Source: an uncultured Clostridia bacterium | Lineage (GTDB): Bacteria > Bacillota > Clostridia > Oscillospirales > Acutalibacteraceae | Assembly (NCBI GenBank): GCA_947165615.1 | Contig: CAMVBD010000048.1 | Location: forward strand, 1 to 7,864 | Direction of reading: 5' to 3' | DNA: 7,864 nt | Part shown: positions 1 to 5,316 of the stretch, piece by piece | How the letters are laid out: each line of letters starts with the position of its first letter | How positions within the stretch are numbered: position 1 is the stretch's first letter | Notes under the pieces: generated by a model | The model's database searches: none | What the model saw: the letters and a program-made list of their open reading frames with translations, nothing else | Told to the model about the DNA's origin: nothing | Translations under genes and position numbers: made by a program

Positions 1-98
1 TCCTCGTCCGTCCAGGGAAACAGACGGTAGGTACGGTCGGACAGATCCACAAACAAAACCTTGCCCATGTACCCTTTCAGGGGCTTTGCCATCGTCAT
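1..98 (-). CDS. aor: Aldehyde ferredoxin oxidoreductase, N-terminal fragment (runs off left edge)
   Basis: The first 32 codons of a minus-strand gene are visible. They begin MTMAKPLKGYMGKVLFVDLS and continue with a short polar stretch. The GYMGKVLFVDLS pattern matches the conserved start of the AOR N-terminal domain, which in this family binds the bis-pterin tungsten cofactor. AORs are cytoplasmic iron-sulfur enzymes that oxidise aldehydes to carboxylic acids using ferredoxin. The start codon at 98 follows the TGA of the upstream ThiF-like gene directly, and an AAAGGAG site lies 7 bases before it; a second in-frame ATG at 92 is a less likely start. Being downstream of mogA and opposite a tungstate importer supports a tungsten enzyme. 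Only about 5% of a typical AOR of roughly 600 residues is present, so the subfamily cannot be told, and another AOR-family oxidoreductase is possible. Confidence 0.75.
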   Translation of the reverse strand, partial: MTMAKPLKGYMGKVLFVDLSDRTYRLFPWTDE

Positions 99-737
99 TC
101 AACTCCTTTTTTTGATGGGAAGGGGCTTTATTTCGCCCCGGTCATAGACGTACAGCGTGCCGGAAAGTCCGGCGTCGCGGGTTTCGAGATACAGGCTCCC
201 GATCTCGGCGGCAAGCGCGCCGACAACGCCGACGGCGGAACTGACCGAGACGATTTTTTCGGTCTCGGCGTCAAGCAGGCCGGTCTCCGTCAGAGAAGGG
301 CTTTTGCCCGGAAGGTACAGGTATACGACGCCGTAATGCCCGCTCACCCCGCCGGACAGCAGGGGGATGGAATGCTTTTCGCAAAAGACCTCGGCGGTTT
401 TACGCACGGCGTTGTTGTCCGCGCACAAAAACAGGAGGTCCGCGTCTTCGGCAAAGGCGAGGTCCAGAGGGACTTCGATTTTTTTGTCGGCTCGGACGCT
501 TTTGACGTCCGGCGCGTAGGACCTCAGAAATGCGGCGATGAGGTCGGTCTTTTTTTTGCCGACGTCGCTTTGACGGTACAAAAACTGCCGGTCGAGGTTT
601 GATTGCGTTACCGTGTCAAAGTCGCAGAACTTAAGCGTCCCGACGCCCTCTCCCGCCAAATGGGCAATGACGTTTGTCCCGAGTCCGCCGCAGCCGACGA
701 CGGCGACGGTTTTATTTCGCAGCGCCGGGAGCTTCAC
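99..737 (-). CDS. ThiF/MoeB/HesA-family E1-like adenylyltransferase, minimal form
   Basis: A 212-residue protein of the ThiF/MoeB superfamily, which adenylates the C-terminal glycine of small ubiquitin-like sulfur carriers such as MoaD and ThiS. Visible motifs are the nucleotide-binding GCGGLG at residues 15-20, the acidic strand D39-D41, SNLDRQ at 46-51, Lys63 and the D107-N-N stretch. By family comparison, Arg50, Lys63 and Asp107 correspond to the ATP-site Arg, Lys and Asp of MoeB. The zinc-binding CxxC pairs and the late catalytic Cys of MoeB/ThiF are not seen; the equivalent late segment reads SVSSAVGVVG. I chose the GTG at 737, which overlaps the mogA stop as GTGA and has AAAGGA upstream. 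The frame stays open to 902, but that extension lies inside mogA and lacks family similarity. Placed between mogA and aor, the gene probably serves cofactor or AOR maturation; the substrate is unknown. Confidence 0.88.
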   Translation of the reverse strand: MKLPALRNKTVAVVGCGGLGTNVIAHLAGEGVGTLKFCDFDTVTQSNLDRQFLYRQSDVGKKKTDLIAAFLRSYAPDVKSVRADKKIEVPLDLAFAEDADLLFLCADNNAVRKTAEVFCEKHSIPLLSGGVSGHYGVVYLYLPGKSPSLTETGLLDAETEKIVSVSSAVGVVGALAAEIGSLYLETRDAGLSGTLYVYDRGEIKPLPIKKRS

Positions 738-1228
738 GGCGTTTCCTTTCCGCAGTTTAAGGTGACGCCGCTCAGGGTCTCCTTTGCGTGGTCGAGAATC
801 GGAAAAACGACGGCCAGAGACTCCCGGACGGCCTTGGGGGAGCCGGGAAGGTTGACGATCAGCGTTTTGCCGCGGATGCCGGACGCGGCGCGGGACAGAC
901 ACGCCAGCGGCGTGATCTTCAGGCTTTCATAGCGGATCGCTTCGCTCACGCCCGGCGTCTCGCGTTCGACGACGGCCTTGGTCGCCTCCGGCGTTACGTC
1001 GCGCGGGGCAAAGCCCGTGCCGCCGGTGGTAAAGACAAAGTCGGCCTTCAGTTCGTCCGCAAAGCGGACAAGGGCGTTTTGGATGTCCTCGACCTCGTCC
1101 GGCACGATCTCATAGGCGACGGTCTCGGCCCTGTTTCCGAACAGGTCGGAGATGAGCGGGCCGCTTTTGTCCTCGGCTTCCCCGCGGGAACAGCGGTCGC
1201 TGACAGTCAGAACGGCAATGCGGTACAT
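734..1228 (-). CDS. mogA: MogA/MoaB-family molybdopterin adenylyltransferase
   Basis: A 164-residue cytoplasmic protein of the MogA/MoaB/Cnx1G family, which transfers AMP from ATP to molybdopterin so that MoeA can insert metal. The N-terminal strand leads into VSDRCSRGEAEDKSG (9-23). The family hallmarks TTGGTG (67-72), APRDVTPEAT (74-83) and LPGSPKAVRE (127-136) are all intact. The length is normal for the short single-domain form. The ATG at 1228 has an AAAGGAG site 7 bases upstream. It is the first gene of the leftward operon, and its last codons overlap the GTG start of the ThiF-like gene by 4 bases, implying translational coupling. Bacterial MoaB and MogA cannot be separated confidently by eye, so mogA describes the role rather than proven orthology. 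Confidence 0.92.
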   Translation of the reverse strand: MYRIAVLTVSDRCSRGEAEDKSGPLISDLFGNRAETVAYEIVPDEVEDIQNALVRFADELKADFVFTTGGTGFAPRDVTPEATKAVVERETPGVSEAIRYESLKITPLACLSRAASGIRGKTLIVNLPGSPKAVRESLAVVFPILDHAKETLSGVTLNCGKETP

Positions 1229-1249
1229 AGGGGGCTCCTTTCAGATAAG

Positions 1250-1362
1250 GCCGCCTGCGGCGGCGGGCGTACGGGAGTACGGTCGCCTGCGGCGACGGGT
1301 GCACGGGAGTACGGTCGCCTGCGGCGACGGGCGCACGGTCCACGGGCGCACGGGCGCACGGG
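1250..1362. repeat. 32-bp GC-rich tandem repeat carrying a GCC-TGC-GGC palindrome
   Basis: Two full 32-bp copies (1252-1283 and 1284-1315) and a third partial copy (1316-1339) follow one another. They decay into short repeats of the type CGGGCGCA up to about 1362. Each copy contains a perfect hairpin with a 6-bp stem and a TGC loop: 1250-1264 (GCCGCC/GGCGGC), 1282-1296 and 1314-1328 (both GTCGCC/GGCGAC). The array starts 22 bp before the mogA start codon, so it lies in the mogA leader if the promoter at 1565-1593 is used. I see no coding potential in it. It could be a slippage-prone array, a repetitive extragenic palindrome cluster or a leader structure. Confidence 0.8.
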
Positions 1363-1365
1363 AAA

Positions 1366-1553
1366 AATGCAGAATGCAAAATGCAAAATACAAAATATCG
1401 GTGGCGGCTTCGCCGCATTATATAAATGGGGCATGGGGCGTATGTCTCCGTTGCCACGTCGGTCGGTGCTTCTCAGCCTGCGGCTGAGAGGTCGCCACCG
1501 GCGACCCGCACCCCCATCCGCAATTCTGTATTCTGTATTCTGCATTTTGCATT
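1366..1553. repeat. 188-bp element with inverted heptamer-repeat ends and internal palindromes
   Basis: The left end (1366-1396) consists of AATGCAG/AATGCAA/AATACAA heptamers. The right end (1523-1553) is the same type of array in inverted orientation, matching at 26 of 31 positions when reverse-complemented. Between them lie three hairpins: 1404-1416 (GCGGC stem, TTC loop), 1471-1489 (8-bp TCTCAGCC stem, TGC loop) and 1491-1505 (GTCGCC stem, ACC loop). No open reading frame makes sense here. The layout resembles a small non-autonomous, MITE-like or REP-like interspersed element. I found no convincing target-site duplication, so mobility is unproven. The element sits directly downstream of the predicted leftward transcription start. 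Confidence 0.7.
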
Positions 1554-1564
1554 GATACACAGTT

Positions 1565-1593
1565 ATTCTATCACGTATAAAAATGAATTGCAA
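1565..1593 (-). promoter_or_regulatory. Predicted sigma-A-type promoter of the mogA operon
   Basis: Read on the minus strand, TTGCAA (1593-1588) and TAGAAT (1570-1565) are separated by exactly 17 bp. The boxes match the consensus at 4/6 and 5/6 positions. The region is AT-rich against GC-rich surroundings. Transcription would start near 1558 and give a leader of about 330 nt before mogA. This is a sequence prediction only. Confidence 0.55.
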
Positions 1594-1596
1594 TAC

Positions 1597-1625
1597 TTTA
1601 CAAAAAAAGACGGATATGGTATAAT
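1597..1625 (+). promoter_or_regulatory. Predicted sigma-A-type promoter of the tup-moe-moa operon
   Basis: TTTACA (1597-1602) and a perfect TATAAT (1620-1625) are separated by 17 bp. TG at 1617-1618 forms an extended -10 element. Transcription would start near 1632 and give a leader of about 145 nt before tupA. It is the strongest promoter-like sequence I see in the window, and its -35 box lies 3 bp from that of the leftward promoter. Confidence 0.75.
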
Positions 1626-1644
1626 CAAAAAGCAGACCTTTCAT

Positions 1645-1752
1645 TTGCCGAGCCGGTTTTCCTAAACGTGACGCACGGAATGCCGGCCGTGACCGAAATA
1701 CCAACGGCTGAGCCGGTCGGTCAAAGGGGAAAGCGGGAAACGGCTTTGCCTT
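1645..1752 (+). promoter_or_regulatory. Structured tupA leader; candidate Moco/Tuco-type riboswitch
   Basis: Between the promoter and tupA the RNA can form several nested helices. One arm pairs GCCGG (1652-1656) with CCGGC (1683-1687), TTCC (1659-1662) with GGAA (1677-1680), and GTG with CAC around 1668-1676. An alternative or second arm pairs CCGGC (1683-1687) and CGT (1688-1690) with ACG (1704-1706) and GCCGG (1712-1716), leaving a GCTGA bulge. A third pairs AAAGC (1730-1734) with GCTTT (1743-1747). Mutually exclusive pairings of one segment are what a switching RNA would show. The known Moco RNA motif and its tungsten-associated variant regulate this kind of operon. The identification rests on structure and context, not a model match. 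There is no U-tract terminator, so control of translation would be more likely. Confidence 0.55.
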
Positions 1753-1777
1753 CCGTGTTTGAAAAGGAGAATGAAAG

Positions 1778-2713
1778 ATGAAGAAATTCATTTCGCTGCT
1801 GCTTGTATTCGCACTGGTCTTTGCGTTTGCCGCCTGTGCCGGCAAAACCGAGGATCCCTCCACCGAACCCGCCGCTTCGGACGGCACGTCCGAGCCCGTG
1901 AGCGAAGCGGAGCCCTCCGCTTCCGAGGTTCCTTCGCCCGAAAACCCCGTGATCCGCCTTGCGACCACGACCTCCGTCAACGACTCGGGGCTCCTGCCGT
2001 ACCTGCTGCCCGCGTTTGAGGCAAAGACCGGCTACAAGGTCGAAGTCGCCTCCGCCGGCACCGGCATCGCCATCGGCTACGCAAAATCCGGCGACGCGGA
2101 TCTGCTGCTGGTCCACTCCAAAAAGCAGGAGGAGGCCTTTATCGAGGAGGGCTACGCCTCCACCGAGCGGTTGTCCTTTATGTACAACTACTTTGTCATC
2201 GTCGGGCCCGAAGCCGACCCCGCCGGCATCAAGGACCTCGCCTCCGCCGCCGACTGCTTCACGGCCATTTCCAAGGTCGACACGGGCTTTGTCTCCCGCG
2301 GCGACAACTCCGGCACGCACAACAAGGAGACCGGCATCTGGGAGACCGCCGGTATTGATCCTACAGCGGAGTCCTGGTACCAGTCCGTCGGCTCCGGCAT
2401 GGGCGATACGCTCATCAAGACCAATGAAATGAGCGCCTACACCCTGACCGACAAGGCGACCTTCCTGTCCATGAAGGATAAGCTGCCGAACCTCGTCATC
2501 CTCAAGGAAGAGGCCGACGATATGAAGAACACCTATTCGCTGCTCGGCGTCGACCCCAAGGGCGCGGGCTTCAAGGGCGCCGAGATCACGGTCAATACCG
2601 AGGGCGCGAACGCGCTCATCGAGTGGATGCTTTCCGACGAAGCCGCCGATCTCATCGCGAAATACGGCGTTGAACAATACGGCGAGCCGCTGTTCTTCCT
2701 GCTCGAAAAATAA
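1778..2713 (+). CDS. tupA: TupA: tungstate-binding lipoprotein of an ABC importer
   Basis: A 311-residue extracytoplasmic binding protein. Residues 1-20 form a lipoprotein signal peptide: two lysines, a hydrophobic core and an FAAC lipobox with Cys20 as the lipidation site. An acidic Ser/Glu/Pro-rich linker (about 21-57) then tethers the mature domain. TupA-type hallmarks are TTTS at 63-66, LLLVHS at 109-114 and FVSRGDNSGTHNKE at 171-184. The TTTS segment and the Arg of the SRGD motif are the expected oxyanion contacts, and an Arg in TupA proteins has been linked to tungstate selectivity. The ATG at 1778 has AAGGAG ending 8 bases upstream. It is the first gene of the rightward operon and is followed by a terminator-like hairpin, a common way to make more binding protein than permease. 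A molybdate binder is possible, but the motifs favour TupA over ModA. Confidence 0.93.
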   Translation: MKKFISLLLVFALVFAFAACAGKTEDPSTEPAASDGTSEPVSEAEPSASEVPSPENPVIRLATTTSVNDSGLLPYLLPAFEAKTGYKVEVASAGTGIAIGYAKSGDADLLLVHSKKQEEAFIEEGYASTERLSFMYNYFVIVGPEADPAGIKDLASAADCFTAISKVDTGFVSRGDNSGTHNKETGIWETAGIDPTAESWYQSVGSGMGDTLIKTNEMSAYTLTDKATFLSMKDKLPNLVILKEEADDMKNTYSLLGVDPKGAGFKGAEITVNTEGANALIEWMLSDEAADLIAKYGVEQYGEPLFFLLEK

Positions 2714-2723
2714 GTCTGCTTTA

Positions 2724-2762
2724 GCGCCGCCACGGAAAACAAACGCGGCGGCGCGCTTTTTT
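2724..2762 (+). terminator. Intrinsic terminator or attenuator between tupA and tupB
   Basis: GCGCCGCC (2724-2731) pairs perfectly with GGCGGCGC (2747-2754) around a 15-nt A-rich loop, and six T residues follow at 2757-2762. Two bases separate the stem from the T tract; an alternative register pairs AGCGC (2723-2727) with GCGCT (2753-2757). It begins 10 bp after the tupA stop. Because the downstream genes depend on the same transcript unless a promoter was missed, partial termination is the likely role. Confidence 0.78.
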
Positions 2763-2770
2763 ATAAAACG

Positions 2771-3454
2771 ATGAATGAAACGATCCGTGAGGCCGCGGGG
2801 CTTTTGTTCGGCGGCGACAACGAACTCTGGCAGATCATCTTTACGACGCTCCGGATGTCCCTTATGAGCACGGCTGTGTCCTCGATCCTCGGCATCCCGC
2901 TGGGCATTCTGATCGGGCGGCGGCAGTTTCCGGGCAGGGGACTGCTTTTGCGCGTCTTTCATACGCTCATGGGCCTGCCGCCGGTTTTGGCGGGCCTGAT
3001 CGTCTTTATCCTGTTCCGCTCCATCGGCCCGTTCGGACGGCTGAAACTCATGTTCTCCGTCGCCGTCATGGTCATTGCGCAAGTGCTGCTCATCACCCCG
3101 GTCACGGTGTCCCTGTCGGCCTCCGCCGCCGAGGCCAAAAGCCCGCTTCTGCATGAAACGGCAAGGGGACTGGGGCTATCCCGCGCAAAGGAAGTGCGCC
3201 TTCTCCTTCGCGAATGCGCGGGGCAGCTTGTCAGCGTGGTGCTCATGGCCTTCGGGCGCTCCATTGCGGAGGTCGGCGCCGTGTCGCTGGTCGGCGGCAA
3301 CATCCAGTATAAGACCCGCGTCATGACCACGGCCATTCTGCTGGAGGCGAACAGGGGCGACTTTACGCGGGCGCTCGCCGTCGGCGTGGTCCTCATGCTG
3401 CTGGCGCTTCTCGTCAACGTCCCGGCCTATACCTTACAGGAGAAACTCAGATGA
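2771..3454 (+). CDS. tupB: TupB: tungstate ABC transporter permease
   Basis: A 227-residue inner-membrane permease of the TupB type. Hydrophobic segments lie at about 21-49, 58-82, 92-116, 150-172 and 200-219, suggesting five membrane spans. The cytoplasmic coupling loop (about 129-148, HETARGLGLSRAKEVRLLL) corresponds to the EAA motif that contacts the ATPase. FGRSIAEVGAVSLVGGNI (161-178) is typical of TupB/ModB-like permeases. The start at 2771 gives a normal TupB N-terminus with LLFGGDNELW. However, the preceding bases are the terminator T tract plus ATAAAACG, with no Shine-Dalgarno sequence and no alternative in-frame start nearby. The stop overlaps the tupC start as ATGA, so the two are probably translationally coupled. 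Confidence 0.92.
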   Translation: MNETIREAAGLLFGGDNELWQIIFTTLRMSLMSTAVSSILGIPLGILIGRRQFPGRGLLLRVFHTLMGLPPVLAGLIVFILFRSIGPFGRLKLMFSVAVMVIAQVLLITPVTVSLSASAAEAKSPLLHETARGLGLSRAKEVRLLLRECAGQLVSVVLMAFGRSIAEVGAVSLVGGNIQYKTRVMTTAILLEANRGDFTRALAVGVVLMLLALLVNVPAYTLQEKLR

Positions 3455-4101
3455 TCGTCATCCGAAACCTTGTCAAACGACTGTCTCCCGATTTTTCCCT
3501 CGTCGTCGACGACCTGACGATAAAGGACGGCGAAAAGGTCGCGCTTGTCGGCGTCAACGGCTCCGGCAAATCCACGCTCCTGCGCCTTGTCGCGGGCGTT
3601 TTGAAACCGGACGAAGGGGAGATCGCCGTCACCGGCAAAATCGGCTACTCCCCGCAAAGCCCCTACGCCTTTCGCGGTACGGCGCTTTTTAACGTCACGG
3701 TCGTGGACAAAACAAAAAAAGATCCCGGCGCCATACTGGAGGCCTGCGAACTGACGGCTTTACGGGACAAAAAAATGACCGCCCTGTCCGGCGGCGAGCG
3801 CCAGCGCGTCTTTTTGGCAAGGCTGCTTTTAGGGGACTATTCCGTTTTGCTCCTTGACGAGCCCTTAAGCGCCGCGGACATCGAAACGGGCAGTCGTCTG
3901 TCCGCCGTCATAAAAGAATACGCCGAACAAAAAAACGCAACGCTTCTGTTTTCGACCCACCTGCCCCGGCAGGCCTTCGACATTGCCGACAAGGTCCTGC
4001 TGCTGGACGCCGGGCGCGTCGCGGAATACGGGGACGTAAAGCGCTTGTCCGCCCCCGAAAGCGCGTTCGGCAAGCTCTTTTTATCCCAGTTTACTTCGTG
4101 A
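3451..4101 (+). CDS. tupC: TupC: tungstate ABC transporter ATPase
   Basis: A 216-residue ABC ATPase that powers tungstate import at the cytoplasmic face of TupB. All nucleotide-binding motifs are intact: Walker A GVNGSGKS (34-41), Q-loop Gln69, signature LSGGE (112-116), Walker B SVLLLDEP (131-138) and switch His170. It ends soon after the ATPase core and lacks the C-terminal regulatory TOBE/MOP domain found in ModC, as is usual for TupC. The ATG at 3451 overlaps the tupB stop by 4 bases and has AGGAG upstream. The moeA start follows the tupC stop by only a few bases. Confidence 0.93.
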   Translation: MIVIRNLVKRLSPDFSLVVDDLTIKDGEKVALVGVNGSGKSTLLRLVAGVLKPDEGEIAVTGKIGYSPQSPYAFRGTALFNVTVVDKTKKDPGAILEACELTALRDKKMTALSGGERQRVFLARLLLGDYSVLLLDEPLSAADIETGSRLSAVIKEYAEQKNATLLFSTHLPRQAFDIADKVLLLDAGRVAEYGDVKRLSAPESAFGKLFLSQFTS

Positions 4102-4108
4102 GGTGCCT

Positions 4109-5308
4109 ATGCTCCACGTCATTTCCGTCGGGGAGGCCGTCGCGCTCGCCAAAAGCGTTTCGTCCCCCGTTACCGAGACCGAAATCCTGCAGCTGAGCCT
4201 GCTTGCCGGCAGGGTCACGGCAAAGCCTCTTTTTTCGCCGGACGCCGTGCCGGCCTTTTCCCGTTCCACCATGGACGGGTACGCCGTCAAAGCCGAAACC
4301 ACTTACGGCGCGTCGGACGCGTCCCCGATCCCCCTGACCCTTGTCGGGGAGGTCGCTATGGGGCAGGGGACAAGTCTGTCCCTTTCCGACGGCGACTGCG
4401 CCAAAATTCCCACGGGCGGCATGCTCCCCGCAAACGCCGACGCCGTGGTCCCCGTCGAGTATACGGACCTTTTTTCCGCCGACGAGGTCCTTGTCTGTAA
4501 ATCCGTCAGCCCCCTCGAAAACGTGACGCGAAAGGGCGACGACGTCCAAAAGAACGGGCTGCTGTTTTCCTCCTTTACGCGTCTGACGCCCGCAAAAATC
4601 GGCGTCCTTGCCGCCGCCGGGATCGACAAAGTCGAGGTCCTTCGCCGCCCGAAGGTCGGCGTCCTGTCCACCGGAAACGAGGTCGTGCCGGTGGAGTCCC
4701 CCCTGCTGCCCGGACAGGTGCGCGACGTCAACGCCCACCTTGTCTCGGCGCTGTTAGCCTCTTACGGCTGCGAGAGCGTCCCTTACGGCATTCTGCCCGA
4801 CGACCCGGACGTCCTTTTGTCCGTCCTCCGGACTGCCGCCGCCGAAACCGACATGGTGCTCCTCTCGGGCGGCTCGTCCGCGGGAGAAAAGGATCTTTCG
4901 GCCTTCGCCATCGGTACGCTCGGCGAGGTCCTTGCCCACGGCATTGCCATGAAGCCCGGAAAGCCGACCCTGATCGGAAAAATCGGCAGTACCCCCGTCT
5001 TCGGCCTGCCGGGCCACCCGGCAGCGTGCTGCTTTGTGACCGAAACCGTCGTAAAGCCCGCCGTCGAGGTCCTGCTCCATACAAGCCTTCCCGCAAGGAC
5101 CCGCGCGGCAAAAATCGCCGACAATATTTCCTCCAACCACGGGCGCGAGGAATTCGTTTGCGTAAGGCTCGAGGGGGACAAAGCCGTGCCGGTCTACGGC
5201 AAATCCGGCGTCGTCTCGACCCTTGCCGCCGCCGACGGCTATATCGTCGTCGGGCGCGACACGGAAGGGCTTCTCTCCGGCGCCGAGGTCACGGTCCGTC
5301 TTTTCTGA
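4109..5308 (+). CDS. moeA: MoeA: molybdopterin molybdenumtransferase, stand-alone copy
   Basis: A 399-residue MoeA, which hydrolyses adenylylated molybdopterin and inserts molybdate (or tungstate) to give active cofactor. The length matches the family. Visible motifs are STMDGYAV (53-60), LSTGNE (186-191), GGSSAGEKD (254-262), HGIAMKPGKP (277-286) and GLPGHP (299-304), then the C-terminal beta-barrel domain from about 325. By comparison with E. coli MoeA, Asp56 and Asp262 correspond to Asp59 and Asp259, while Asn190 stands where E. coli has Asp228. I chose the ATG at 4109, preceded by GAGG; a GTG at 4103 lies within that site and is unlikely. It starts 8 bases after the tupC stop and ends 8 bases before the fused MoeA, so it sits mid-operon. 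Confidence 0.93.
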   Translation: MLHVISVGEAVALAKSVSSPVTETEILQLSLLAGRVTAKPLFSPDAVPAFSRSTMDGYAVKAETTYGASDASPIPLTLVGEVAMGQGTSLSLSDGDCAKIPTGGMLPANADAVVPVEYTDLFSADEVLVCKSVSPLENVTRKGDDVQKNGLLFSSFTRLTPAKIGVLAAAGIDKVEVLRRPKVGVLSTGNEVVPVESPLLPGQVRDVNAHLVSALLASYGCESVPYGILPDDPDVLLSVLRTAAAETDMVLLSGGSSAGEKDLSAFAIGTLGEVLAHGIAMKPGKPTLIGKIGSTPVFGLPGHPAACCFVTETVVKPAVEVLLHTSLPARTRAAKIADNISSNHGREEFVCVRLEGDKAVPVYGKSGVVSTLAAADGYIVVGRDTEGLLSGAEVTVRLF

Positions 5309-5316
5309 GGTACGCT

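Noticed and set aside
738..902. N-terminal extension of the ThiF-like protein
   Set aside because: The added 55 residues are Arg- and Pro-rich, lie wholly within mogA in another frame, and are unlike the family. The GTG at 737 has a ribosome binding site and the usual 4-base overlap.
1250..1339. CRISPR array in the 32-bp repeat
   Set aside because: The copies are directly abutting with no unique spacers, and no cas genes are present.
1417..1445. Alternative leftward promoter with TATAAT on the minus strand at 1422-1417
   Set aside because: A perfect -10 is present, but no acceptable -35 lies at 16-18 bp (the 17-bp position reads ACATAC), so the promoter at 1565-1593 is preferred.
1632..1777. 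Cobalamin riboswitch in the tupA leader, prompted by GGGGAAAGCGGGAAAC
   Set aside because: The cobalamin box pattern (GCCACTG-type core) is absent and the gene context is molybdenum/tungsten.
1721..3154. Long minus-strand open frame (477 codons) opposite tupA and tupB
   Set aside because: It is low-complexity and rich in Gly, Arg, Asp and Gln, matches no recognisable family, and lies antisense to two clear genes in GC-rich sequence, where such open frames arise by chance.
5026..5316. N-terminal extension of the fused MoeA
   Set aside because: It lies inside the first moeA in another frame and is Arg-rich, while ATG 5317 begins a normal MoeA N-terminus with a ribosome binding site.
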